Source: Nitrosarchaeum koreense MY1 (lineage in GTDB: Archaea; Thermoproteota; Nitrososphaeria; Nitrososphaerales; Nitrosopumilaceae). From it: 64,000 nt of DNA. A program made the translations under genes and the position numbers. A model generated the notes under the pieces. It saw nothing but the letters and a program-made list of their open reading frames with translations, ran no database searches and was not told the DNA's origin. Each line of letters starts with the position of its first letter. Position 1 is the first letter of the stretch. The stretch is taken from contig NZ_AFPU01000001.1 in assembly GCF_000220175.1 (NCBI RefSeq), positions 1,461,512 through 1,525,511 of the forward strand, written 5' to 3'. This document shows, piece by piece, positions 34,095 to 41,618 of this stretch.

Positions 34095-34373
34095 CTAATT
34101 TACCTTAATTTTAGAATTAAATAATTGTTTAAATTCATTAGCCATTTTTATTGCTGAATCTGTTGCTTTTTTGATTTCTTGCAAAGGTTTTGTGTTTGAG
34201 TTTATTCTCATCCAGCACTCATTAGTAAGAGGATGTTTCACAATAACACCTGCAAAATCAATATTTGATTCCTTTAAAAGCTCATGTTGAATTATGTACA
34301 AAATTCCTATATCAGTTTCCGTAATAGAAAGGCTAATTTCCTTAGGTTCTGAACTGATTACTTGAGCATTCAT
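34095..34373 (-). CDS. rpoL: RNA polymerase subunit L (Rpb11-like)
   Basis: 92 residues; the half-alpha-motor partner of RpoD. The typical region TDIGILYIIQHELLKESN and VKHPLTNECWMRINSN identify it (HPLT followed by a basic and aromatic strand). It is the first gene of the rpoL-tfs-pcn run, with tfs starting at the next base. It diverges from the 34425 gene. Confidence 0.93.
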   Translation of the reverse strand: MNAQVISSEPKEISLSITETDIGILYIIQHELLKESNIDFAGVIVKHPLTNECWMRINSNTKPLQEIKKATDSAIKMANEFKQLFNSKIKVN

Positions 34374-34424
34374 GTATTCGGAAAAAGCACTTATTGTGGA
34401 TATAAATCATTATGAGCGGACAGA

Positions 34425-34961
34425 ATGACAGAAAGTAAGATTTCAGATATTGGCATAGTGAAAACCAAGGATGAATACGCATTAAACGACAGTATTGAAG
34501 TAAATGTCAGTTTTAAAGTAGATGGGGGTATAAGAGATGCCTTCAATGAGGCAAATTGGACTAAAGCGTATAACAACAATGACGTATCTTTTAAGATGAA
34601 ATATGGTATAAAACTGACTTCTGGTGGATTTAGGAAAAAGGAAGTTGGTAAAACTATTGATACTTATAGAAAAGCAGCAATATTTTGGACACGAAATCCA
34701 AAATTGGTTAATCCCCATAAAGATAGAAGAATATGGGTTCAAGTAGCCAAAAATTTTGAGCCGTTTATTCGATTATCGGAAGAGGAAGTCAGACAAGAGT
34801 TGTTTGATTTTAATGAAAAAATTGTCATTAAAGCTTCTGAGCTAGGAAAAGGTAAGCATAAGATCGGTGCTGAGGTATTTGCCTCATGGCAAAAACATGA
34901 CTATACAGAACCAGGAAATGTCAAAAGTAATTCCAAGGAAATTGAGATCACAATCAATTAG
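34425..34961 (+). CDS. Conserved beta-rich protein, unknown function
   Basis: 178 residues with no signal peptide or membrane helix. The N-terminus (VKTKDEYALNDSIEVNVSFK) and C-terminus (GKHKIGAEVFASWQKHDYTE) look like strands of an Ig-like or arrestin-like sandwich. The middle is basic and aromatic (NPHKDRRIWVQVAKNFEPFI). It leads two tiny paralogous genes at 34992 and 35155 with short spacing, suggesting a three-gene operon. I do not recognise the family. Confidence 0.7.
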   Translation: MTESKISDIGIVKTKDEYALNDSIEVNVSFKVDGGIRDAFNEANWTKAYNNNDVSFKMKYGIKLTSGGFRKKEVGKTIDTYRKAAIFWTRNPKLVNPHKDRRIWVQVAKNFEPFIRLSEEEVRQELFDFNEKIVIKASELGKGKHKIGAEVFASWQKHDYTEPGNVKSNSKEIEITIN

Positions 34962-34991
34962 GGATATAAGGAACTTTTTGAGTTAATTATT

Positions 34992-35144
34992 ATGGCAAAA
35001 TACGATGGTCTGTTAGGACAGCCAATACTTGAAGTTGAAGAACCGGACAAAGAAGGAGGCATCACGTTTATCTTTAAAGATAACAGATTTTTGTTCATTA
35101 AAGTCGTGGACGGAAAAATAGATGCTGTATCAATTCCAGAATAG
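34992..35144 (+). CDS. Microprotein, 50 aa, first of a tandem paralogous pair
   Basis: 50 residues beginning MAKYDGLLGQPILEVEEPDK. The core GGITFIFKDN followed by a hydrophobic strand and KVVDGKIDAV is shared with the next ORF. The predicted fold is a compact three-strand sheet. It lies 30 bp after the 178-aa gene and 10 bp before its paralogue. The conservation between neighbours is the main evidence for coding. Function is unknown. Confidence 0.7.
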   Translation: MAKYDGLLGQPILEVEEPDKEGGITFIFKDNRFLFIKVVDGKIDAVSIPE

Positions 35145-35154
35145 GTGAAAATGA

Positions 35155-35301
35155 ATGGATAAATTCGAACAAATTAAAATGATTGAATTAGTAAAGGTTG
35201 AAGATCCTGATTCAGATGGTGGAATTACTCTTGTATTTCAAGAAAATAAAATATTAAAGATAAAGATCGTAGATGGAAAACTAGTATCACAGTTTATGTG
35301 A
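35155..35301 (+). CDS. Microprotein, 48 aa, second of the tandem paralogous pair
   Basis: 48 residues, MDKFEQIKMIELVKVEDPDS then GGITLVFQENKILKIKIVDG. It aligns with the previous 50-aa ORF over about 30 residues, with matching GGIT, F-x-x-N and VDGK positions. It ends 1 bp before the convergent phosphatase gene. A recent or maintained tandem duplication is the simplest reading. Function is unknown. Confidence 0.7.
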   Translation: MDKFEQIKMIELVKVEDPDSDGGITLVFQENKILKIKIVDGKLVSQFM

Positions 35302-35302
35302 T

Positions 35303-35800
35303 CTATTTACTTCCTACATGTTTTTCATAGAATGTAATAGCTAATTCCTGTACTTCGGATTGGATAGATCCTGGTCTTTCAGTTCTAATTTTTTTAATTG
35401 CGTCTTTTGCAGGATAATTTTGATACTTTACCAGATAACAAGCAAGAATTGTTCCAGCTCTTCCCATTCCAGCTGCACAATGAACCATCACAGCCTGATC
35501 CTTTGAAATTTTTTTATGGATAAAATCAACTGCCGTATCAATTCTATCCATGTCAGGAGCTGTAAGGTCTGGTGTTGGGACATGTAAATAACCAATATTA
35601 CTTACCCATTCTTCAGGTAAAGCATTTTCAGTCATAGTTACAATTGATGTAACACCTTGTTTTAGAATCCAATCAAACTCATCAAAACTTGTTGGTATTC
35701 CAGAACCTGCAAGTTTATTTTCAATTAACCATGAGAAATTAGTTGGTTTTTTAGTAATTTTACCGTGAACTTTTCTCCAAATATTTCCTGGTTTACTCAT
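35303..35800 (-). CDS. Dual-specificity/tyrosine protein phosphatase
   Basis: 165 residues with the Cys-based P-loop HCAAGMGRAGTILACYLV (HCx5R), the general-acid loop region TPDLTAPDMDRIDTAVDF upstream, and the N-terminal SWLIENKLAGSGIPTSFDEF typical of archaeal DSPs. It would remove phosphate from Tyr or Ser/Thr in proteins, or from small phosphorylated substrates. It is cytoplasmic, with no membrane segment. It diverges from the radical SAM gene at 35883. Confidence 0.92.
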   Translation of the reverse strand: MSKPGNIWRKVHGKITKKPTNFSWLIENKLAGSGIPTSFDEFDWILKQGVTSIVTMTENALPEEWVSNIGYLHVPTPDLTAPDMDRIDTAVDFIHKKISKDQAVMVHCAAGMGRAGTILACYLVKYQNYPAKDAIKKIRTERPGSIQSEVQELAITFYEKHVGSK

Positions 35801-35882
35801 AAGTAATGTGTTATTTTCTATATTTTTAGGATTGCGAAAAGTGATGCACCTTATATGGGAAAATCATCTATAATTAACTAAA

Positions 35883-36941
35883 ATGAACAAAGAGGCAATT
35901 CTTTATGAAAAATTACCTAACAAGAAAGTACGTTGTACTGCTTGTGCAAGATACTGTGAGATGAGTGAAGGTCAGATAGGATTATGCGGGATACGTGGTA
36001 ATGAAAATGGAAAATTAGACTTATTTGTATACGGTAAAGTGATAGCAGGACATGTTGATCCAATAGAAAAAAAACCAGTTATACATTACAAACCTGGATC
36101 TAAAGTGTTTTCAATTGCCACCACTGGATGTAATTGGCTTTGCAGATATTGTCAGAATTTTGACATTAGTCAGAGAAGAAAAGTGGAGGGTGTAGATATG
36201 ACTCCTGAACAAGTAGTACAAACAGCATTAGATAATGGTGCAGATGGAATTGCGTATACATACAATGAACCATCCATATTCATTGAATTTGCTAGAGATT
36301 GTGGGGTAATAGCACATCAAAAAAATCTTTACAATGTATTTGTCTCAAATGGATATGATACTCCAGAATCAGTAAATATGATGGGAGAATTTTTAGATTC
36401 TATAACAATTGATTTCAAAGGTAATGCAGAACCTAATTTTACAAAAAAATTTATCGGGGTTCCTGATCCTCAACCTATTTTTGACACATTATTAGAAATA
36501 CGTGATAAGACTAAGATTCATGTAGAGATTACAGATCTTATCATTCCAAAAGTAGGAGATAGTTTAGAATACGCAGAAAGATTATGTAAATTTATTTATG
36601 ATCAATTTGGTTCAGAGATGCCAATTCATTTTTTACGTTTTCATCCAGATTATAAAATGATGGAATTTGATTCTACTCCTGTCAAAACTTTAGAAAAACA
36701 TTATGAAATTGCAAAAAAAGTTGGATTGGAGTATGCTTATATCGGAAATGTACCAGGCCATCCTTTTGAGCATACTTATTGTTCAAAATGCAACAACATT
36801 GTGGTTAAGAGATATGGTTTTGATATTGAAGGTTGGAATCTAGATGAGAAAAACAAATGCCGGTTTTGTGGAAATCAGATTCCAATTATTGGTAATTTAT
36901 CTAAAAATTATAAGAAAAATAGATTTCATTTTGTTCAGTGA
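35883..36941 (+). CDS. amrS: AmmeMemoRadiSam-system radical SAM enzyme (AmrS/PflA-like)
   Basis: 352 residues. The radical SAM cluster motif is TGCNWLCRYCQNFDISQ (CxxxCxxC), preceded by an N-terminal Cys set (CTACARYCEM, LCGIRGNENG) and followed by a C-terminal zinc-type set (CSKCNN ... CRFCGN). YTYNEPSIFIEFARDCG is the family SAM/substrate block. The family co-occurs with Memo and AMMECR1 proteins, which are not in this window. The modified substrate is unknown. It overlaps the convergent cyclase by 7 bp. Confidence 0.9.
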   Translation: MNKEAILYEKLPNKKVRCTACARYCEMSEGQIGLCGIRGNENGKLDLFVYGKVIAGHVDPIEKKPVIHYKPGSKVFSIATTGCNWLCRYCQNFDISQRRKVEGVDMTPEQVVQTALDNGADGIAYTYNEPSIFIEFARDCGVIAHQKNLYNVFVSNGYDTPESVNMMGEFLDSITIDFKGNAEPNFTKKFIGVPDPQPIFDTLLEIRDKTKIHVEITDLIIPKVGDSLEYAERLCKFIYDQFGSEMPIHFLRFHPDYKMMEFDSTPVKTLEKHYEIAKKVGLEYAYIGNVPGHPFEHTYCSKCNNIVVKRYGFDIEGWNLDEKNKCRFCGNQIPIIGNLSKNYKKNRFHFVQ

Positions 36942-37579
36942 ATAGCTATTGCTCTAACTGGGGAACCAGTTGCATCTTTTAGTTTTAATGGTAAAATTAC
37001 AAAATCAAATTGTTTTGAAAAAATTTTATTCAAATTTGATAGATTCTCAACAATTAAAATATTATTTTTTGCAAGTATTTTATGAACTTTAAAAATTTTA
37101 TCTTGACCCAAATCTATACTAGGTGAATCGATTCCAACCAAATTGATCTTTTTTGAAACAAGATATGTAGCAGCTGATTCAGATAAACCAGGATTATTAA
37201 TAAAATAACAACTATTATTCAGGTTTTTTTGCCATTCAGTATAAAAAAATATGGATGAATTTTTTGGAATATTACCATGTTTTCTTTCAAATAAAATTAA
37301 ATCATTTTTAGTAATGGATTGATTTTTTCCTTTTCGTATTTTAATCAAGATACCATTTCCTACTAATCTATCAAGTGGAATTTGATGTATTTTTATTCCA
37401 TTTTTTACAAAATGGTATGGTGCATCAAGATGAGTTCCAGTATGAGAACTGAGAAATAATAATTCAAGATTATATTTGTCATCTTTTAGTGTAGACCAAA
37501 GAATGAATTGTGGTTTTGGTGAATCTGGAAAAGTAGGAATAGATGTAGATATTGTCAATGTAAGATCTAGTGGTTTCAC
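36935..37579 (-). CDS. Cyclase-family hydrolase (kynurenine formamidase-like)
   Basis: 214 residues with the metal-binding signature SSHTGTHLDAPYHFV (HxGTHxDxPxH) and, later, NLVGIDSPSIDLG. The C-terminus AIAIH completes the usual pocket. Members hydrolyse N-formylkynurenine, isatin or cyclic amides; this substrate is unassigned because kynurenine genes are not adjacent. All metal ligands look present. Confidence 0.87.
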   Translation of the reverse strand: MKPLDLTLTISTSIPTFPDSPKPQFILWSTLKDDKYNLELLFLSSHTGTHLDAPYHFVKNGIKIHQIPLDRLVGNGILIKIRKGKNQSITKNDLILFERKHGNIPKNSSIFFYTEWQKNLNNSCYFINNPGLSESAATYLVSKKINLVGIDSPSIDLGQDKIFKVHKILAKNNILIVENLSNLNKIFSKQFDFVILPLKLKDATGSPVRAIAIH

Positions 37580-37642
37580 ATCAGTAAATTACGATGGGGA
37601 TTAATCAGTTTTTGAGATCTATGAAAGGTTAAATAGTGTTTT

Positions 37643-37915
37643 ATGAAAAACTGCAATGTGCCTACTGCGTATGTTTTATTGAATTCTGACCTAGGATCTG
37701 ATGAATCAATTATAGAAGATATCAAGCGTATTCTTGCTACTGAAGACATCGAGTATGAAGTTCAAGGAGTTTATGGAGTATATGATATAGTCTTAAAATT
37801 ATCATCTAAAGATGCCGAAAAATTACGGGGAATTATTACAAATAAAGTTAGAAAAATTGGAAAAATACAATCAACACTAACAATGATGGTAATAGAAGAG
37901 CAAGAAAAATCATAG
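37643..37915 (+). CDS. Stand-alone Lrp/AsnC ligand-binding (RAM) domain protein
   Basis: 90 residues containing only the effector-binding ferredoxin-like fold (PTAYVLLNSDLGSDESIIED; YEVQGVYGVYDIVLKLSSKD). The N-terminal HTH of full Lrp regulators is missing. Such stand-alone RAM proteins can hetero-oligomerise with Lrp regulators to sense amino acids. It overlaps the convergent class V aminotransferase by 6 bp. Confidence 0.88.
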   Translation: MKNCNVPTAYVLLNSDLGSDESIIEDIKRILATEDIEYEVQGVYGVYDIVLKLSSKDAEKLRGIITNKVRKIGKIQSTLTMMVIEEQEKS

Positions 37916-39061
37916 ATTTTTTATTGCATCAATAACCTCAAGTATTTCAGATTCAGTATTAAAAAAATGAGGTGATGCTCGTACGATTTTTTGTTCTAAA
38001 ATTTCTCTAACAGCCAATACAATATTTTGCTTTTCTAGTTTTTCTACAATTGTTTGTGGATTTTGTCCATCAATATTAAAAGAAACAATACTTGTTCTTT
38101 CTTCAGGATTTTCTGGCCCATATAGAATAATATTTTTTACTTTAGATAATTCTTCTCTTAAAAGATTTGAAAGGTAAAGATTTTTTTTACGAATATTTTC
38201 CATTCCAAATTTAAGAAGATAGTTTGCTGACGATTCTAAACCTACAATTCCAACATAATTACGAAATCCTGTTTGAAATTTATCCGGTATGTCTTTGAAT
38301 GCAAGATTTGTTTTATCATAAATCATTGCTGATTCTCCTCCAATAGTAATTGGATCTAGTAATTCATGTGATTTTTTGTTACAATAAAATAATCCAGTGC
38401 CCATAGGCCCACATAACCACTTTGAACCATTAAATGACATAAAATCACATTTAGTCTTTTTTACATCAAAATTACCTATGCAGCCAATAGTTTGCGCACT
38501 ATCAATGAAAAACGAAGTATTATTTTCAAGCATATTTCCAATTTTTTCTACTGGTAATATTGATCCTGTATTGTATAATGCATGACTAATAGCTACCAAT
38601 GTCGTATCTCTATCAAGAAGAGTTTGAAATTCATCAAAATTAAAAAAACCATTTTTATCTATGGATAGATTTTTAATTTTTGTTTTTTTCTGTAATCTAA
38701 GCCAGGGATAGAAATTTGCATGATGTTCATGTGAAAATCCACGAATTATAATATTAGAATTTTTTTCAAATGAGAGTCCATTTGCAACTATGTTTATTCC
38801 ATCTGTAGTACTTTGAGTCAAGATAACTTCTTCTGGTTGACTATTGATAATTTTTGCAATAATTTTTCTAACATTTTGTAATTTTTCAGCGATAAATGAT
38901 TGGGAGTCAATTGAATCAGGCCCCATAGAATTGTATGAAATTTGAAAATCTTTCATGGCTTCTATGCTTTGTAAAGGCATTAAAGAAACAGAAGCATTAT
39001 TTAGATAAATTTTGTCAGAATTATGAAAATCTTCTGATACATCTTTTGAAGCCAAATTCAT
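37910..39061 (-). CDS. Class V aminotransferase, cysteine desulfurase-like
   Basis: 383 residues. The PLP lysine sits in FMSFNGSKWLCGPMGTGLFY, and ILTQSTTDGINIVANG and FSHEHHANFYPWLR fit SufS/CsdA/isopenicillin-N epimerase-type enzymes. The C-terminal catalytic Cys loop of true group II desulfurases is not obvious, so a role outside Fe-S assembly (a lyase or epimerase) is possible. It diverges from the RecA-like gene at 39085. Confidence 0.85.
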   Translation of the reverse strand: MNLASKDVSEDFHNSDKIYLNNASVSLMPLQSIEAMKDFQISYNSMGPDSIDSQSFIAEKLQNVRKIIAKIINSQPEEVILTQSTTDGINIVANGLSFEKNSNIIIRGFSHEHHANFYPWLRLQKKTKIKNLSIDKNGFFNFDEFQTLLDRDTTLVAISHALYNTGSILPVEKIGNMLENNTSFFIDSAQTIGCIGNFDVKKTKCDFMSFNGSKWLCGPMGTGLFYCNKKSHELLDPITIGGESAMIYDKTNLAFKDIPDKFQTGFRNYVGIVGLESSANYLLKFGMENIRKKNLYLSNLLREELSKVKNIILYGPENPEERTSIVSFNIDGQNPQTIVEKLEKQNIVLAVREILEQKIVRASPHFFNTESEILEVIDAIKNL

Positions 39062-39084
39062 TATTATATCTGTAATATACTAAA

Positions 39085-39708
39085 TTGGTGTTGGATAAAA
39101 ATCCTCAAGAGATTTTAGATAATGATTTAACATATGTAAAAAAAGAATTTTCAATCAAAAATCCAAATATGATTTTATGCTCTGAGCCATTTCTGAAAGC
39201 AGAAATTTTAAATGAATTAATAGATTCTAGTACTTATCCTATAATTTTCTTAGATTTTGATTTGCTCTATAGTGGTTATGTAGTTTCAGAATTAATTAAA
39301 AAAAATGAGAGAGTGGAAATTTATCGTCCAAGTAAGATTGATTTGAAAAAAATCATATCTGAAATAGCAAATAAAATATCAAGTGAAAAATTCTTGGTCA
39401 TAATTGATTCACTTAATGGATTCTACAACATATTTGATGAAAAAGAATCTGGGAGATTCATTAATGCGTCATTAATGCTACTTTCATCAATTTCAATGGA
39501 AAATGGCTCCTCAGTAATAATTACAGCAATAACACGAAAAAATGATGGAGGGGAATGGATTCTTTCCCCAGGAGGTAGACACATTATTGATTCAAAAAAA
39601 TCTGGAATGTTTGATCTCAAAAGAATTGATAAGAGTATGATAATTAGGTCGTTAAATCAAATTGGAAATACTGAAAAAACATTCAAAATTGAATTATCCA
39701 ATGTTTAA
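39085..39708 (+). CDS. RecA/KaiC-fold protein without a Walker A loop
   Basis: 207 residues from TTG 39085 (GTG 39088 and TTG 39091 also possible). The fold is suggested by FLVIIDSLNGFYNIF, a good Walker B strand followed by a helix, and by SSVIITAITRK and PGGRHIIDSKKS in the order seen in RadA/KaiC-like ATPases. The normal P-loop region (NMILCSEPFLKAEILNELI) lacks GxxGxGKT, so ATP hydrolysis is unlikely. It is probably a regulatory paralogue in recombination or signalling. Confidence 0.65.
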   Translation: MVLDKNPQEILDNDLTYVKKEFSIKNPNMILCSEPFLKAEILNELIDSSTYPIIFLDFDLLYSGYVVSELIKKNERVEIYRPSKIDLKKIISEIANKISSEKFLVIIDSLNGFYNIFDEKESGRFINASLMLLSSISMENGSSVIITAITRKNDGGEWILSPGGRHIIDSKKSGMFDLKRIDKSMIIRSLNQIGNTEKTFKIELSNV

Positions 39709-39735
39709 TACACATTGAGAGCGATCAGAATTTTA

Positions 39736-39764
39736 AACGGTGTTATAAAATTTGAAACGCCGTT
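39736..39764 (+). promoter_or_regulatory. Pair of AACGNNGTT operator-like sites upstream of the ferredoxin gene
   Basis: AACGGTGTT (39736-39744) and AACGCCGTT (39756-39764) are exactly 20 bp apart and are also inverted-complementary. Each is itself a near-palindrome, so two copies could bind a dimer on one face of the helix. They lie 20-50 bp before the TATA element at 39786. Confidence 0.5.
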
Positions 39765-39785
39765 ATAGAACAGATTTTTTGGGCA

Positions 39786-39797
39786 AATTATATTAAG
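39786..39797 (+). promoter_or_regulatory. TATA region of the ferredoxin gene
   Basis: AATTATATTAAG is centred about 31 bp upstream of the ATG at 39822, giving a short or absent leader. Confidence 0.5.
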
Positions 39798-39821
39798 AGC
39801 AAAATCGAAAGAAATTTTGTT

Positions 39822-40121
39822 ATGCCAGTAGGAATTATTCCAGACATCAGCGAACAAATGTGTATCGGATGCGCACTATGTGTAGAAATCTGTACAACAT
39901 TAGGACCAGATGTACTTAGAGTAAAACCAGTCGAAGGCTGGAAGAGAGGAAAAGCATTTGTCTTTTACCCAGAAAGATGCATCTCCGATGGAGCATGTAT
40001 CGGTGTTTGCCCAACAAAGGCAATCTTTTGGATGAGACCAATGGACTTTACCGTTGGACAACCAGTTCCACTCTACAAGAACTCAGTCTTCGTTAAAGGT
40101 TGGACCGAATTAATCGATTAG
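39822..40121 (+). CDS. Ferredoxin with an Asp in place of one cluster cysteine
   Basis: 99 residues, an electron carrier of the two-cluster type. Cluster I motif: C14, C17, C20, C24 (CIGCALCVEICTT). Cluster II reads C53-x2-D56-x2-C59-x3-C63-P, with Asp where the second Cys should be. This CxxDxxC pattern is a known hallmark of an Asp-ligated [4Fe-4S] or a [3Fe-4S] cluster. The C-terminal 30 residues are an extension. The gene is GC-richer than its neighbours, with a consistent choice of C-ending codons, suggesting high expression. It has its own promoter region with two repeat sites. Confidence 0.93.
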   Translation: MPVGIIPDISEQMCIGCALCVEICTTLGPDVLRVKPVEGWKRGKAFVFYPERCISDGACIGVCPTKAIFWMRPMDFTVGQPVPLYKNSVFVKGWTELID

Positions 40122-40155
40122 ATTAGGTCATCATTTTTAATTTCTTTTTATTATT

Positions 40156-41148
40156 TTAGAGGTTAACAGCACCAGCTTTTTTTGTTGTAGATTCTGGTTT
40201 TTTCTTCAACCAGAATAAAATACCTATGAATAGAATAGCCGGAATTAAAATAATAATTATCATTAATTCATAGTAAGTGTTTAGTCTTTGAGCTGGTTTT
40301 AAATGATAAATTTCATGAGTGGTTTTTTCTGGATTGTCATAAACTACAGTTGTAAAGTCTACTGCCCTTATTGCTTTATTTTCAACATTTCCAGATACAG
40401 TTACACTTTCTTCAGCTAAGATTGAAGAAGATTGAATTCCTTCAATACGAATTATTATTGAACCTGAATCACTGAAAACAAAATTTCTATAATCACCACC
40501 AATTTGGCCTATACCATCATCACGAAGAATTTCTTTTCCATTTTGGAATATTATGATCGTATATTTCATTTTTGCAAGATTAGAATTTGTTTGAGGATCA
40601 TAGAACTGATATACAAATTGGATTTTTTCATGAGTTTTGATAATTGGTGGATCCCATGTAAGATTTACTTCTATGTTTTGATCTGGAGTGTATTGTAAAA
40701 GTGGAAATTTTAATTCTTTTCCAGTTGCATCATGCGGATAATCTGGAATTAATTTTTCAACAATTACAACTCCTTCCATCCAAGGATGAATGGTACAATA
40801 ATATGAAAAAGTACCAGATTCTTTAAAATCATATGACCATGATTCGCCTGGCATGAATCTATCACTATTAAAATATCCATTTGGCGTTCCAAAATCATCA
40901 CTCATCCAACCGAATCTTCCTGATCCTTTACCACTAGTAACTGTATGACCTTCTCGATCATCATTATACCATGTAATAGTGTCATCAATTTTTACAAATA
41001 TTTGAGGAGGATCATACCATACTTCTGCAGGAGTGTTTAATTCTGGATTATACGCACCAAAAGGGATACTGATTTCATATTCTTCTGCAAAAATTAGAGA
41101 TGAAGAGCCCAAGATCGAAATAATAGTAACAAGTAATAAAAAATACAT
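40156..41148 (-). CDS. Membrane-anchored cupredoxin (plastocyanin-like)
   Basis: 330 residues. A signal peptide (residues 1-21, ending near FAEEY) is followed by a plastocyanin-type domain with type 1 copper ligands H68, C118, H121 and M124 (DREGHTVTSG; YYCTIHPWM). After it come an Ig-like domain and a membrane helix near 295-315 (LMIIIILIPAILFIGILFWL) with a basic tail. It probably carries electrons from ammonia oxidation on the outer face of the cell membrane. Many paralogues are known in thaumarchaea. Confidence 0.9.
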   Translation of the reverse strand: MYFLLLVTIISILGSSSLIFAEEYEISIPFGAYNPELNTPAEVWYDPPQIFVKIDDTITWYNDDREGHTVTSGKGSGRFGWMSDDFGTPNGYFNSDRFMPGESWSYDFKESGTFSYYCTIHPWMEGVVIVEKLIPDYPHDATGKELKFPLLQYTPDQNIEVNLTWDPPIIKTHEKIQFVYQFYDPQTNSNLAKMKYTIIIFQNGKEILRDDGIGQIGGDYRNFVFSDSGSIIIRIEGIQSSSILAEESVTVSGNVENKAIRAVDFTTVVYDNPEKTTHEIYHLKPAQRLNTYYELMIIIILIPAILFIGILFWLKKKPESTTKKAGAVNL

Positions 41149-41249
41149 AATAAGAATTTAAAATTTAAATTGCATAAAAGATTACCTTAATTTTCAATAA
41201 TGATATTCAGTTTTGATATTATCAAAGATCAGTGATAATCTAAAGTATG

Positions 41250-41258
41250 TTTTTAAAG
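41250..41258 (+). promoter_or_regulatory. TATA element of the P-II gene
   Basis: TTTTTAAAG sits 26 bp before the ATG at 41280. An ATG at 41247 would lie upstream of it, so 41280 is the better start. Confidence 0.45.
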
Positions 41259-41279
41259 TATTATAGAAATTATTTGATA

Positions 41280-41606
41280 ATGAAACGAATAGAAGCGATT
41301 GTACAAAGTGATGTTTCTAAACAAGTAATCAATGAGATAAGAAAATCTGGTGTCGGCGGTGTTACACTAATTCAATCGTTAGGACAGGGAATGGGAGAAC
41401 GACCAGAAATAGGAGGACGTCAAATAGAGTTTAACTCAGTAGATGTAATACTTACAGTTGTTCATGATTCAGAGGTAAAATCAGTAGTTTCAGCTATCAT
41501 GAATGTTGCTCACACAGGACAAAAAGGTGATGGAAAAATTTTTGTTACAAATGTAGAAGAATCATACGATATTAGTACGAAAGAAAAATCAACTAAATTA
41601 ATTTAA
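41280..41606 (+). CDS. P-II family nitrogen regulator, T-loop lacks Tyr
   Basis: 108 residues from ATG 41280, chosen because MKRIEAIVQSDVSK is the canonical P-II start. The B-loop GQKGDGKIFV and the fold are conserved, so ATP/ADP and 2-oxoglutarate binding is likely. The T-loop (IQSLGQGMGERPEIGGRQIE) has no tyrosine at all, so the bacterial uridylylation route cannot operate. No ammonium transporter gene adjoins it. Its target is unknown. It is convergent with the cyclase gene. Confidence 0.9.
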   Translation: MKRIEAIVQSDVSKQVINEIRKSGVGGVTLIQSLGQGMGERPEIGGRQIEFNSVDVILTVVHDSEVKSVVSAIMNVAHTGQKGDGKIFVTNVEESYDISTKEKSTKLI

Positions 41607-41618
41607 TTGTAAAAAGTA

